From the NCBI RefSeq assembly GCF_001434055.1, contig NZ_AZCZ01000001.1:1-64000 (forward strand): 64,000 nucleotides of DNA, written 5' to 3'. The stretch comes from Levilactobacillus parabrevis ATCC 53295 (GTDB lineage: Bacteria > Bacillota > Bacilli > Lactobacillales > Lactobacillaceae). Positions 50,611-59,199 of the stretch are shown one piece after another. Numbering within the stretch: the stretch's first letter is position 1; every line of letters begins with the position of its first letter. Position numbers and translations under genes: made by a program. The notes below the pieces were generated by a model. The model was not told the DNA's origin and searched no databases. It saw only the letters and a program-made list of their open reading frames with translations.

Positions 50611-52974
50611 TTATTTAAACCGCACGACCGTGGAACCATCGCCCCCGGCATTGGCGGGTGAGAAGCCAAAGCTCTTGATACGGTTGTTGCGCTTCAGATA
50701 GTCCGTTACACCCTTACGCAGAGCACCGGTTCCCTTCCCATGAATGATCGTCACGGATGGGTAACCTGCCAGCAGTGCGGAATCGATGTACCGATCCACT
50801 TCAGCCATGGCCTCTTCGTAGCGGTGGCCCCGCAAGTCCAGGGTTGGTGACATTCCGGATGATCCGGACCGTCGAACCGTGGCCCGCGGTTGCTTCTTAC
50901 TCTTGGCGGAGTCCTTAGCCTTCTCCAAGTCATTATTGGCAATCTTCATCTTCAGGATGCCCAGTTGAACTTCCCAATGACTATCGTCCAACTGCTGCAT
51001 CAAGACCCCAACTTGACCGTAGGACTTCACGAGAACACTGTCGCCCTTGTGGAAGTCGAGCTTGGCCTTTTCACGCCGTAGAACCCGGTTCTTCTTGAGC
51101 TTGGTGTCCTGTTGCAGGGCATTCAAGGCCCCCTGCGCAGCAATCAATTCATCTTCCTTAACCACACTCTGACCGGCAGCCAATTGCTTCTTGCGAATGT
51201 CCGCAATGATCTGGTTAGCTCGTTTCCGAGACTCATCGACCAAGCGGTTCGCATCACGTTTGGCATCCAGCATGAGTTGGTCCTTCTGGTGCTGATACTG
51301 TTCGAATTGCTTCTGGAGCTGGTCGTGAAGCGCATTGGCTTCCTCCAACTGTGTCTGTAGCTCGGCAGCGTCACGATCTGCGTGGCGTTTCTGCTCAGTC
51401 AGGTCGCTGATCATGGCATTCAAGTCCTGACTATCTTGATCGGTCAAGCCTCGAGCGGCGTCGATGACCTGGGCTGGCATGCCCAAACGAGAAGCGATAT
51501 CTAGCGCGTTACTCCGCCCAGGAATCCCAATCAGCAGGTGATAGGTCGGGCGTAACGTTTCCCCATTAAATTCCATACTAGCATTGATGGTATCCGGTCG
51601 GTTGTACCCGTAAGCCTTCAGCTCGGGGTAGTGGGTCGAAGCCATTACATAACTACCCAGCGTCCCAATCTCGTCCAGAATGGCAATGGCCAAGGCGGCC
51701 CCTTCTTGAGGATCGGTCCCGGCACCCAATTCATCGACGACGATCAGGCTACGTTCATCGGCTTGACGCAGAATGGCAACGATGTTTTCCATGTGCCCAG
51801 AGAACGTGCTCAGGCTCTGCTCAATGGATTGTTCATCCCCAATATCGGCAAAGATATCATCAAAGACACCGATCACACTGTTTTCGTTGGCCGGAATAAA
51901 TAACCCCGACTGCCCCATCAGCTGAACCAGCGCCAGTGTCTTCAGCGTGATGGTCTTCCCACCGGTGTTCGGCCCCGTCACGATAATAGCCTTGTAGTCA
52001 CGACCAATCGTAATGTCATTGGCAACAACCTTCTTCTGGTCGATCAACGGGTGGCGGGCCTGCCGCAAGTTCACTTGATTATCCAGCGACAACTTCGGTT
52101 CACTCGCCTTCAGTTGGTGGGCGTAGCGGGCCTTCGCATTGATAAAGTCAAAGTGACCGAGTAACTCGGCGTTGCGGAGAATTTCATCCTGATAAGGTGC
52201 CAGTAAAGCCGTCAGCTCAGCCAGGATTCGTTGCTCTTCGTGACGTTCATCCATTTGATTCTGCCGCAAACGGTTGTTTAAACCCACGACAGCTTGTGGT
52301 TCAATGAACAGCGTCTGACCGCTGGCACTTTGGTCATGCACGATGCCGCCGAAACGTTGCTTGTATTCGGCCCGGACCGGAATCACGTAGCGGTCGTCAC
52401 GGATCGTTACGATGGTTTCACTCAGATACTTAGCGTCTTTCCCCCGCGTATACTGGTCCATCGTGGTGCGGATGGCCGCCTCGGTCTGAGTGATGTGTTG
52501 GCGGATCTGCTTTAATGCGGGTGAGGCTTCGTCCGTGATATGACCGTCGCCTTCCAGCGAGGTCCGTAAACGCCGGGTCACGTCGGGTAAGGTCACGAGT
52601 TCCTTGACTACCCGGTTTAACCGTCGTAGATCGATTTCCTTTTCTTCCAAATCACGGAAGAACTTGACCACGGAACTGGTCGTCCAGAGGACGCGGCTGA
52701 TCTGTGCCAGTTCGAGGCCGTTCAGGGCGGCTTCCATGGCTAACCGGTGTAAATGGGGCCGAATGTCGTCTAATTTGGGCAGCGGAATGCCGCTCTCCAA
52801 GCGGTAAATATCCGCGCCATCTCGCGTTTCATCGAGCCAAATCTGGAGTTGCTTCACATCGGCCGTGGGTTGGAGCTGATTGAGCTCGTGTTGCCCAGCG
52901 GCGGAGACTAAATAACCGCGAAGCGCCTGCTTGATGCGGTCGTACTCCATAATCTTTAGTGTTTTTTGATTCAT
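50611..52974 (-). CDS. mutS2: Endonuclease MutS2 / ribosome rescue factor
   Basis: A 787-residue MutS2. N-terminal lever and core regions precede the ATPase: Walker A GPNTGGKTITLKT (about residues 336-348), Walker B VVDELGAGTDP (about 411-421) and the ST(H) signature ASTHYPEL. A long coiled coil (about 520-640) joins a KOW-like segment and a C-terminal Smr nuclease domain (LDLRGHRYEEAM, about 707-718, and IHGKGTGALRKG). MutS2 suppresses recombination and in Bacillus helps split collided ribosomes. It follows cvpA by 30 bp. Confidence 0.95.
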   Translation of the reverse strand: MNQKTLKIMEYDRIKQALRGYLVSAAGQHELNQLQPTADVKQLQIWLDETRDGADIYRLESGIPLPKLDDIRPHLHRLAMEAALNGLELAQISRVLWTTSSVVKFFRDLEEKEIDLRRLNRVVKELVTLPDVTRRLRTSLEGDGHITDEASPALKQIRQHITQTEAAIRTTMDQYTRGKDAKYLSETIVTIRDDRYVIPVRAEYKQRFGGIVHDQSASGQTLFIEPQAVVGLNNRLRQNQMDERHEEQRILAELTALLAPYQDEILRNAELLGHFDFINAKARYAHQLKASEPKLSLDNQVNLRQARHPLIDQKKVVANDITIGRDYKAIIVTGPNTGGKTITLKTLALVQLMGQSGLFIPANENSVIGVFDDIFADIGDEQSIEQSLSTFSGHMENIVAILRQADERSLIVVDELGAGTDPQEGAALAIAILDEIGTLGSYVMASTHYPELKAYGYNRPDTINASMEFNGETLRPTYHLLIGIPGRSNALDIASRLGMPAQVIDAARGLTDQDSQDLNAMISDLTEQKRHADRDAAELQTQLEEANALHDQLQKQFEQYQHQKDQLMLDAKRDANRLVDESRKRANQIIADIRKKQLAAGQSVVKEDELIAAQGALNALQQDTKLKKNRVLRREKAKLDFHKGDSVLVKSYGQVGVLMQQLDDSHWEVQLGILKMKIANNDLEKAKDSAKSKKQPRATVRRSGSSGMSPTLDLRGHRYEEAMAEVDRYIDSALLAGYPSVTIIHGKGTGALRKGVTDYLKRNNRIKSFGFSPANAGGDGSTVVRFK

Positions 52975-53004
52975 AGGACGCTCCTCTCTAACGAGTCGTC
53001 AGAA

Positions 53005-53535
53005 TTAATGTTCTGTCAGCCACCAGTTGTAGACTTGCTTCGAAAGGACCGGCGTTTGCTTCACGATCCACTGAGCAACTGGTGACGCTTGATAACTGTT
53101 TTGGAATCCCTTAACTGGTAACAGGATCATCAGATTTAAAATTAGAAAGATCACCACATAACGGATGACCAGGTTGATTAGACCCCCGGCTAGCGAATTC
53201 ACTTGATGAATCACTGGTAGCCAGGTTACCTTATTGAGGCCATACGCCACCCGGTGAACGATGAAAAAGCCCACTGTCAGGATGGCGGAGAAAGCAATTC
53301 CATTTAAGAAGAAACTGCTGCTCTGGGCCGCCGTGACCGCACTGGCCGAACTGTCCAACGACAGGTTGCCAATGAACTGCCCGATCCCCGTTGCTAGTGG
53401 CTTGGCAAAGAACCGCGCGGCCAACCAAACGACGATGTACCCAATCGTATTGAGCACTTGCAGAACCAAGCCCCGACGATAACCTCGGCGATAACCGAAG
53501 ATCAATACAACCAGAATAATTAGACTTAAAACCAA
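53005..53535 (-). CDS. CvpA family membrane protein
   Basis: A 176-residue CvpA-type protein with four hydrophobic segments and the GYRRGYRRGLVLQ segment after the first. The TTG at 53535 is chosen because GGAGG lies six bases upstream and because it gives the usual length; it sits right after the zapA stop. CvpA proteins support envelope functions and, in some bacteria, colicin V production; here the role is housekeeping and uncertain. Confidence 0.87.
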   Translation of the reverse strand: MVLSLIILVVLIFGYRRGYRRGLVLQVLNTIGYIVVWLAARFFAKPLATGIGQFIGNLSLDSSASAVTAAQSSSFFLNGIAFSAILTVGFFIVHRVAYGLNKVTWLPVIHQVNSLAGGLINLVIRYVVIFLILNLMILLPVKGFQNSYQASPVAQWIVKQTPVLSKQVYNWWLTEH

Positions 53536-53536
53536 A

Positions 53537-53833
53537 CTATTCCTCCGTTTCCGGAGCGCTCGCTGAACTAGCCGCTGTGTCTGGCGTCTCTGCCGCTTGG
53601 CTCGCCGCAACGTCTGCCGTCGAAGCCATCTTCAGCTGGTCGGAGACGGCGTTGAAGGCCATCAAAATGGCGGCGTCTTCCTTGGATAGATTTGGTGATA
53701 ATTGCTTTAATTGCGTGAATTGTTGATTCAAAACTTCAGTAACCGCTCGCATATGTTCATCGGAGGTCTGGCCCACAATCGTGTAGGTTTTCCCGGCGAT
53801 GACGGCTTTGAAGCGGTGCGTCTGTTCCGTCAT
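53537..53833 (-). CDS. zapA: Cell division protein ZapA
   Basis: A 98-residue ZapA that bundles FtsZ filaments. RFKAVIAGKTYTIVGQTSDE (about residues 7-26) and HMRAVTEVLNQQFTQLKQ (about 27-44) match the N-terminal domain, followed by a helix. The final ~25 residues are an Ala/Thr/Glu/Pro-rich tail. It heads zapA-cvpA-mutS2. The ATG follows GGGGGAATGAGAA. Confidence 0.88.
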   Translation of the reverse strand: MTEQTHRFKAVIAGKTYTIVGQTSDEHMRAVTEVLNQQFTQLKQLSPNLSKEDAAILMAFNAVSDQLKMASTADVAASQAAETPDTAASSASAPETEE

Positions 53834-54035
53834 TTCTCATTCCCCCTGCTGTTTTGTGTGCTCATGATCCATCGATTCGTCGGCACCAAATCATCGAATC
53901 AGTCGATTGCTTGACGGCGAACCTAAGCCCACAATGCACAATACTTTATTTTACCATTACTAACCACTTCGTTGCACGCTTTGTGGCCCGCTTCCTTGGA
54001 ATCTTTCCAGTAAGTACCACCAGATTCATGGTAAA

Positions 54036-54062
54036 CAAAAAAGAGCGGAATTCCTCCGCCCT
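54036..54062 (-). terminator. Terminator of the DUF1292 gene
   Basis: AGAGCGGAA pairs with TTCCTCCGCCCT region arms (54042-54062), and six Ts follow on the minus strand. Confidence 0.8.
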
Positions 54063-54079
54063 TTCACTTATCAATTTGA

Positions 54080-54391
54080 CTAGCCTTGCTTGCCAGCGTT
54101 AGGATCAATCGTCCCATCTGCTAAGAAGGTGTTTAATACGGATTCAACCATATCCCATTCATCATCGGATTCGATCAATTGCAGGTCGCCACCGGATGGG
54201 TTAGCTGGATCATCGTCAGCTGGTAAAGCGTAGGCTTGGATATCAACTTCCTCGTCTTCGCTCTTGCCGGCTGGGTAAATCAAAATGTATGACTTACCAA
54301 AGTCGTCAGATTCAAAGGTAAACAGGACATCGTATAACTCTTCGTCACCGTTTTCATCAACTAATGTGATTTGTTCTTGGTCTTCGTTCAT
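54080..54391 (-). CDS. DUF1292 family protein (YrzB-like)
   Basis: A 103-residue acidic protein. EQITLVDENGDEELYDVLFT (about residues 5-24) and SYILIYPAG (about 35-43) define DUF1292, a small Firmicutes family of unknown function. The ATG at 54391 follows GTGAGG. It is the last gene of ireB-ruvX-yrzB, a conserved set downstream of alaS in the phylum. Confidence 0.9.
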   Translation of the reverse strand: MNEDQEQITLVDENGDEELYDVLFTFESDDFGKSYILIYPAGKSEDEEVDIQAYALPADDDPANPSGGDLQLIESDDEWDMVESVLNTFLADGTIDPNAGKQG

Positions 54392-54399
54392 GGGAAACC

Positions 54400-54837
54400 T
54401 CACTTTTCTCGGGTTAATTTTCCGTGCCGATCTAAATAGTTCTGCAGGATTAACCCGGCTGCTAATTTATCAATTACTTTTTTCCGCTTACGGCGTGATG
54501 TGTCAGCCTGTTCCACTAACATACGCTCCGCCTCTACGGTTGTCAACCGTTCGTCTTCGAAGTCAACGGGCAAATGGAACCGCTCCGTCAACATCTCCCC
54601 GTACCGCTTAGAAGCCGCGGCCCGTGGGCCCAACGAATTGTTCATATTCTTAGGCAGACCTACGACAAAACCATCAACGTCGTGTTCGGCGACCAACTCA
54701 GCCACCCGATCCAACCCAAAAACCTCTGACTCTTCGTCAATTCGAATAATCTCGACACCCTGAGCCGTCCAACCTAGGGCATCACTAATGGCAATACCAA
54801 CCGTGCGCGAACCAACATCCAACCCCATTAACTTCAT
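54400..54837 (-). CDS. ruvX: Holliday junction resolvase-like protein RuvX (YqgF)
   Basis: A 145-residue RNase H-fold protein. [20 protein letters not shown] (residues 3-22) carries the first catalytic Asp, [16 protein letters not shown] (about 58-73) is the YqgF motif, and [16 protein letters not shown] (about 94-109) the acidic pair. It acts in pre-16S rRNA processing and possibly recombination. The start overlaps the ireB stop by 4 bp. Confidence 0.93.
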   Translation of the reverse strand: MKLMGLDVGSRTVGIAISDALGWTAQGVEIIRIDEESEVFGLDRVAELVAEHDVDGFVVGLPKNMNNSLGPRAAASKRYGEMLTERFHLPVDFEDERLTTVEAERMLVEQADTSRRKRKKVIDKLAAGLILQNYLDRHGKLTREK

Positions 54838-55106
54838 GAAGGCTTCACCGGTCCATTCTGGTTGAGATAAACGCGAACCAATTCTTCAATAATCTCGTCA
54901 CGCTCATGCTTGCGAATCAGGTTCCGTGCATCATTGATACGCGGAATGTACGCAGGATCGCCCGATAGTAGGTACCCGACAATCTGATTAATTGGGTTAT
55001 AACCCTTTTCTTCTAGTGCTTGATAAACCGTTACCAGTGTATCATGGACGTCCTTTGGCTGGTTAGCGCCAAAGTCGAAATACATCGTTTTGTCTAATGA
55101 ACTCAC
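54834..55106 (-). CDS. ireB: IreB family regulatory phosphoprotein (DUF965)
   Basis: A 90-residue protein with [20 protein letters not shown] (about residues 7-26), [20 protein letters not shown] (about 35-54) and [17 protein letters not shown] (about 65-81). This is the IreB/YrzL family, a phosphorylation target of the Ser/Thr kinase IreK in enterococci. The start is a GTG at 55106 with GGGGGTG upstream. It is coupled to ruvX by a 4-bp overlap. Confidence 0.92.
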   Translation of the reverse strand: MSSLDKTMYFDFGANQPKDVHDTLVTVYQALEEKGYNPINQIVGYLLSGDPAYIPRINDARNLIRKHERDEIIEELVRVYLNQNGPVKPS

Positions 55107-55210
55107 TATAAAACACCCCCGCACTTCCTCACTTAGCCTCAATTTTACTCGATAATTCGGCAAACTACAACGACCGACACCCAATGTAATCTATTCGTAA
55201 TACTGCCGTT

Positions 55211-55247
55211 ATCAAGGGAGCCGCCCATCACGGACCGCTCCCTTGAT
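55211..55247. repeat. Perfect hairpin downstream of the alaS region
   Basis: ATCAAGGGAGC (55211-55221) and GCTCCCTTGAT (55237-55247) make an exact 11-bp stem with a 15-nt loop and no T-run on either side. Confidence 0.6.
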
Positions 55248-55278
55248 GAAACACGATTATCTTAATCCATTCGCCCGT

Positions 55279-55345
55279 GGCTGTCAGGGATTCTGCCTGC
55301 TGTGGAGGAACGCCTGCAGCCAATGAGCTGACTTACACCGTTGTC
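55279..55345 (-). repeat. Truncated type B element, copy B4 (reverse orientation)
   Basis: GGCTGTCAGGGATTCTGCCT and the following TGCTGTGGAGGAACGCCTG (55279-55317) match the reverse complement of the right end of B1 almost base for base. Similarity fades after AATGAGCTGAC. The left half of the element is missing. Confidence 0.58.
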
Positions 55346-55461
55346 ACAGCTGACACCATCTTTGGCCTCCACTGACTAGGATAACTTTCACTAAGGATTG
55401 CTGAGTCGTCCTAGTTATCGTTTTGGGTAAAATTGAGAATGTGATCTGATTCGCTTTAGTT

Positions 55462-55550
55462 GTTTCGGTTAGTACGCCTAGCCCAGAGCCAAGCCAGACT
55501 TCTGTTTAATCTGGTTCGAAGCCTGCTCTTTCACTTCACGTAGCCGAAAC
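55462..55550. repeat. Stem-loop element with paired ends
   Basis: GTTTCGGTTA (55462-55471) pairs with TAGCCGAAAC (55541-55550), and CCAGA/TCTGG (55494-55498/55510-55514) makes an inner hairpin. It directly precedes the tandem hairpins and may be another member of the structured family. No gene is visible here. Confidence 0.45.
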
Positions 55551-55560
55551 GTGTTCCACA

Positions 55561-55774
55561 AGGCAGGTCCCTGCGCTTAACCTCAATAAGGAAAAATCCA
55601 AACCCGGGATTTTGCCCTTATTGACGTTAATGCTCAGGACCTAAACACCTTGTTCCACACTCTTTTATGAAACGTGCCCCTCAAGGCAGACTCCTGTGCT
55701 TAACCCCAATAAGGAAAAAGCCAGGCCCGGGCTTTTATCTTTATTGACGTTAATGCTCAGGACCTAAACGCCTT
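55561..55774. repeat. Tandem pair of long hairpins, 123-bp period, after alaS
   Basis: Copy 1 (55561-55651) and copy 2 (55683-55774) each fold end to end. Arms are AAGG/CCTT, AGGTCC-type/GGACCT, TTAAC/GTTAA and CAATAAGG/CCTTATTG, with a tip of AAAATCC/GGATTTT in copy 1 and AAAAGCC/GGCTTTT in copy 2. The tip difference is a paired A-T to G-C change. On the minus strand each tip is followed by a T-run, so the pair may also terminate alaS transcripts, which end 11 bp away. Confidence 0.7.
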
Positions 55775-55784
55775 GTTCTGCACT

Positions 55785-58421
55785 CTACTGTTTTTCCAAC
55801 CACTCAACAGCTGCAGTCATGGCATCTGGTAAGCCCGCTGGGTTCTTCCCACCGGCTTGGGCCAGGTTTGGCCGACCGCCACCACCACCATTGATCTTTG
55901 GTGAAATCGCCTTGATCAGGTCGCCAGCCTTGACTTGCCTTTGCTTGTCAGCGCTGACCGCAACGATCAGATTAGCCTTGCCGTTGACTTCGGCACCCAG
56001 TACCAAGACATCGGAGAGCGCCTTTTCACGCCACGTGTCGGCCAAGGCCCGTAGTTGGTCCATCTTGGAGACTTGGACCGTCCCACTGATCAGCTTGTAG
56101 TCGCCCGCTTCAGTAACTTGGTCAAAGACCGCACTGGCTTCCTGACTAGCTAATTTACCTTCTAAGGCTGCTTGCTTCTGTTCTAAGCTCTTTACCTGTG
56201 CCTGTAGGCTCGTCACCTTTTGTTCCACTTCGGCGTCCTGAGTGACCTTTAAATCGCCAGCAACGGCGTCTAAGATTTCACTCCGACCTTGCAGGTACTT
56301 GTAGGCTGCGGCTGAGGTAACGGCTTCGATCCGCCGTACCCCGGCACCGACACCGGATTCAGAGGTAATCTTGAACAGACCAATTTCATTGGTGTTCTTG
56401 ACGTGGTTCCCCCCACAGAATTCAGTGACAAAGTCGCCAGCACTGACGACCCGGACAACCTTGCCGTACTTTTCGCTAAACAGTGCGATGGCGCCCATCT
56501 TCTTAGCGGATTCGATATCCGTTTCTACCGTCGTAACGGGTAATTCTGCGAAGATCTTTTCGTTGACGATGGCTTCAGCCTTGGCTAAGTCAGCAGGATC
56601 AACTTGCCCAAAGTGGGTGAAGTCAAACCGCAAGTAGTCGCCTTCCACTAAGGAACCGGCTTGTTGCGTGTGTTTGCCAAAGACTTCACGTAAAGCCTTG
56701 TCCAACAGGTGGGTCGCGGTATGGTTCTTTTCGACCTTGCTGTGGAACTTCGCGTCAACCTTTAATTCGTAGGTCGTGCCCTTCTTCAAAGGCGCGACAA
56801 CGGTCAAGGTATGCAGGTTTTGCCCGTTTGGCGCGTGTTGAACGTCGGCCACGTGTGCAACCACGTTACCGTCAAGGTCGTAGATATCCCCCTTGTCGGC
56901 CACTTGGCCACCCATTTCAGCGTAGAATGGCGTCGTATCAAACATGGCTTCGGCCGTTCCCGTTGTTGCCTCATTGGCTAACTGGTCATCGACGACCAGT
57001 TCGGTCAATTGGCTCTTGGTTTCAAGCTGCGTGTAACCCACGTATTGGCTAGGCGTCGTGACATTGATCAGGAGGTCGTGTTGTAAGCCCATGGCCTTTT
57101 GCTTGCCCCGGGCGTTACGAGCACGGTCCTTTTGCTTCTGCATTTCTGCCTTGAAGCCGTCTTCATCGACCGTGATATTTTGATCATCGGCGTATTCTTC
57201 CGTCAGTTCAACTGGGAAACCGTACGTATCGTAGAGCTTGAAGGCATCGGCACCAGCGATTTGGCTACCACCCTGCTTCTTCAAGTCAGCAATCAGACTG
57301 TTCAGTAGGTTCAACCCACCGTCCAGCGTTTCACCGAACCGGTCTTCTTCAGAACGTACGACCTTGGCGATGTAGTCACTTTGCTTGAGCACGTCGGGGT
57401 AGTATGATTCCATGATCTTACCCACAACTGGGACTAATTGGTCCAAGAAGGCCCCTTCGATTCCCAGCTTTTGGCCGTTAACAATGGCCCGACGAATCAA
57501 CCGACGGATAACGTAGCCGCGGCCTTCGTTTCCAGGCAAGGCCCCGTCACCAATCGCAAACGTAATGGCCCGCGCGTGGTCGGCAATCACCTTGAAGGAC
57601 ACGTCGTCTTCATGGTTGGCACCGTACTTCTTACCAGCACTGAGTTCCGCCGTCTTTTCGATGATTGGCAGGAATAAGTCGGTTTCAAAGTTAGTTTTGG
57701 CATTTTGGAAAATGGAAACGACCCGTTCGAGACCCATCCCCGTATCAATGTTCTTCCGAGGCAGTGGCTTGTAAGTGCCATCTGGCTCGTGGTTGAACTG
57801 GGAGAACACGATGTTCCAAACTTCAAGGTAACGTTCGTTTTCGCCACCAGGATAGTTTTCAGGATCGTCGTCGGCCAAATTGTTAAAGTCTTCGCCACGG
57901 TCGTAGAAAATTTCAGAGTCGGGACCAGAAGGCCCTTCACCAATGTCCCAGAAGTTATCTTCTACGGCAATGATGTGATCTGGGGCAACCCCTGCGGCTT
58001 CCCAGGCTTCCTTGGCATCGGTATCCTTAGGGTAAACCGTCATGAACAGTTTGTCTGGATCCCAGCCGAACCAGTCTGGTGACGTGAGTAATTCCCACGC
58101 CCAGTTGATGGCTTCCGTCTTGAAGTAATCCCCAACGGAGAAGTTCCCGAGCATTTCAAATAACGTGTGGTGCCGAGCAGTCTTCCCAACATTTTCGATA
58201 TCGTTGGTCCGGATACTCTTCTGTGAACTGGTTAACCGTGGATTCTCAGGAACCACTTGGCCAGAGAAATACTTCTTCATCGTGGCAACCCCGGAGTTGA
58301 TCCATAGCAACGACGGATCATCCTTGGGAACTAACGATGCACTGGGTTCGATGGTGTGGCCCTTAGACTGGAAAAAGTCCAGGTACATCTGGCGAATCTG
58401 ACTACTACTTAGGTCTTTCAT
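55785..58421 (-). CDS. alaS: Alanine-tRNA ligase
   Basis: An 878-residue class II synthetase. The catalytic domain (about residues 1-440) begins [18 protein letters not shown] with [12 protein letters not shown] and RTNDIENVG. The editing domain has HTATHLLD (about 566-573) and CGGNHV (about 669-674). The C-terminal domain has the Gly-rich [14 protein letters not shown] (about 846-859). All zinc and editing ligands seen are intact. A T-box leader precedes it. It lies upstream of ireB-ruvX, the usual order, but here separated by 680 bp of repeats. Confidence 0.97.
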   Translation of the reverse strand: MKDLSSSQIRQMYLDFFQSKGHTIEPSASLVPKDDPSLLWINSGVATMKKYFSGQVVPENPRLTSSQKSIRTNDIENVGKTARHHTLFEMLGNFSVGDYFKTEAINWAWELLTSPDWFGWDPDKLFMTVYPKDTDAKEAWEAAGVAPDHIIAVEDNFWDIGEGPSGPDSEIFYDRGEDFNNLADDDPENYPGGENERYLEVWNIVFSQFNHEPDGTYKPLPRKNIDTGMGLERVVSIFQNAKTNFETDLFLPIIEKTAELSAGKKYGANHEDDVSFKVIADHARAITFAIGDGALPGNEGRGYVIRRLIRRAIVNGQKLGIEGAFLDQLVPVVGKIMESYYPDVLKQSDYIAKVVRSEEDRFGETLDGGLNLLNSLIADLKKQGGSQIAGADAFKLYDTYGFPVELTEEYADDQNITVDEDGFKAEMQKQKDRARNARGKQKAMGLQHDLLINVTTPSQYVGYTQLETKSQLTELVVDDQLANEATTGTAEAMFDTTPFYAEMGGQVADKGDIYDLDGNVVAHVADVQHAPNGQNLHTLTVVAPLKKGTTYELKVDAKFHSKVEKNHTATHLLDKALREVFGKHTQQAGSLVEGDYLRFDFTHFGQVDPADLAKAEAIVNEKIFAELPVTTVETDIESAKKMGAIALFSEKYGKVVRVVSAGDFVTEFCGGNHVKNTNEIGLFKITSESGVGAGVRRIEAVTSAAAYKYLQGRSEILDAVAGDLKVTQDAEVEQKVTSLQAQVKSLEQKQAALEGKLASQEASAVFDQVTEAGDYKLISGTVQVSKMDQLRALADTWREKALSDVLVLGAEVNGKANLIVAVSADKQRQVKAGDLIKAISPKINGGGGGRPNLAQAGGKNPAGLPDAMTAAVEWLEKQ

Positions 58422-58444
58422 CTCTTAATACCTCCAAAAAAGTA

Positions 58445-58655
58445 TAAAAAACACCGTTGCCCGTAAAGACGCCGAAGCGCGGTACCACTTTACTTGCAAC
58501 GATGTTTTAATCGTTTACCTCTTAAACTCATAACGCTGAGTCGCGATGTAGCTGAGGGAGCGCCAGTAACCGACCGAATCGTTTTTCACAGCGACCAAAA
58601 CGTTTCTGAAAATCGGTGAGTTACGGTATGTCCTCGAATGATATTTAATTGTCCA
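58445..58655 (-). ncRNA. T-box riboswitch leader of alaS
   Basis: The T-box sequence AAGTGGTACCGCG (58478-58490, minus strand) lies between terminator arms GCAACGATGTT-type (58496-58506) and AACACCGTTGC-type (about 58450-58460), followed by six Ts. TGGT would pair with the ACCA end of uncharged tRNA-Ala. A GCT triplet at 58550-58552 is a candidate specifier, but I have not folded Stem I. Uncharged tRNA-Ala should favour antitermination and alaS expression. Confidence 0.88.
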
Positions 58656-58661
58656 TTAGAA

Positions 58662-58690
58662 ATTATAGGTGGCAACCGCCGCCTTGTCAA
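58662..58690 (-). promoter_or_regulatory. Consensus SigA promoter of alaS
   Basis: TTGACA (58685-58690) and TATAAT (58662-58667) on the minus strand are 17 bp apart, a perfect match. Transcription should start near 58655, giving a leader of about 235 nt. Confidence 0.9.
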
Positions 58691-58737
58691 TCAAGGTTTA
58701 CGATTAACTCGTGGTTAACATGTAAGTGATAGCCATT

Positions 58738-58912
58738 GCCTCCAGGCTGGTGAAAATGGACTGGAGCACTGAGGGCGGACGTCCAGAGTCAAAGTGCGGT
58801 CTCTGGACTTGTCCTTGAGCCGCCAAACCCGCATCTCAAGGGCACCAATTCTCTAAGCGGTAAACCGCAAGAGAATTCCCACAGCTGAGCCCATTTTCAC
58901 CAGCCCTGCGGC
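58738..58912. repeat. Type A structured intergenic element, copy A2
   Basis: An outer stem contains an exact 15-bp pairing, GGCTGGTGAAAATGG with CCATTTTCACCAGCC (within 58738-58766/58884-58912). It encloses three hairpins: GTCCAGAG/CTCTGGAC (58781-58788/58801-58808), CCTTGAG/CTCAAGG (58813-58819/58835-58841), and AATTCTCT-GCGGT/ACCGC-AGAGAATT (58847-58861/58864-58877). The plan equals A1, with different arm bases. The right edge carries CCTGCGGCT. Confidence 0.65.
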
Positions 58913-59005
58913 TTCACACAGTGTTAAACCCGTTTCCTACTTTTCATCTAACTTACTAAATTCAATGAAACAGATGCCTACCACTAAAATTAACCTAGCC
59001 GGAGA

Positions 59006-59177
59006 CAATCAGGGATGTAGCCTGCCGTGACAACGCTGTTAGACCGGGGTGACTTTCCTCGGCCTTACAGCGTGGGACGTATTTGGAAATTTGCCTGACT
59101 TTGGCAAGGTTTCAAATCGAGCTGGAAGCCCGCTCTTGGGCTGCAAGCGGTCCCCACAGCGGCGGAATCCCTGGTTG
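59006..59177. repeat. Type B structured intergenic element, copy B2
   Basis: CAATCAGGGAT (59006-59016) pairs with ATCCCTGGTTG (59167-59177). Inside are ACGCTGT/ACAGCGT (59033-59039/59067-59073), a long second arm, ATTTGGAAATTTGCC with GGCAA...TTTCAAAT (about 59090-59117), and AGCCC/GGGCT (about 59127-59142). It aligns with B1 over its whole length. It lies between A2 and the 3' end of the helicase gene. Confidence 0.68.
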
Positions 59178-59199
59178 TCGCAGGCGGCAAAGGATAAGT

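Noticed and set aside
55510-55526. GGTTCGAAGCC resembling a tRNA T-loop
   Set aside because: The neighbouring bases do not form T, anticodon or acceptor stems, so it is not a tRNA or a clear tRNA fragment.
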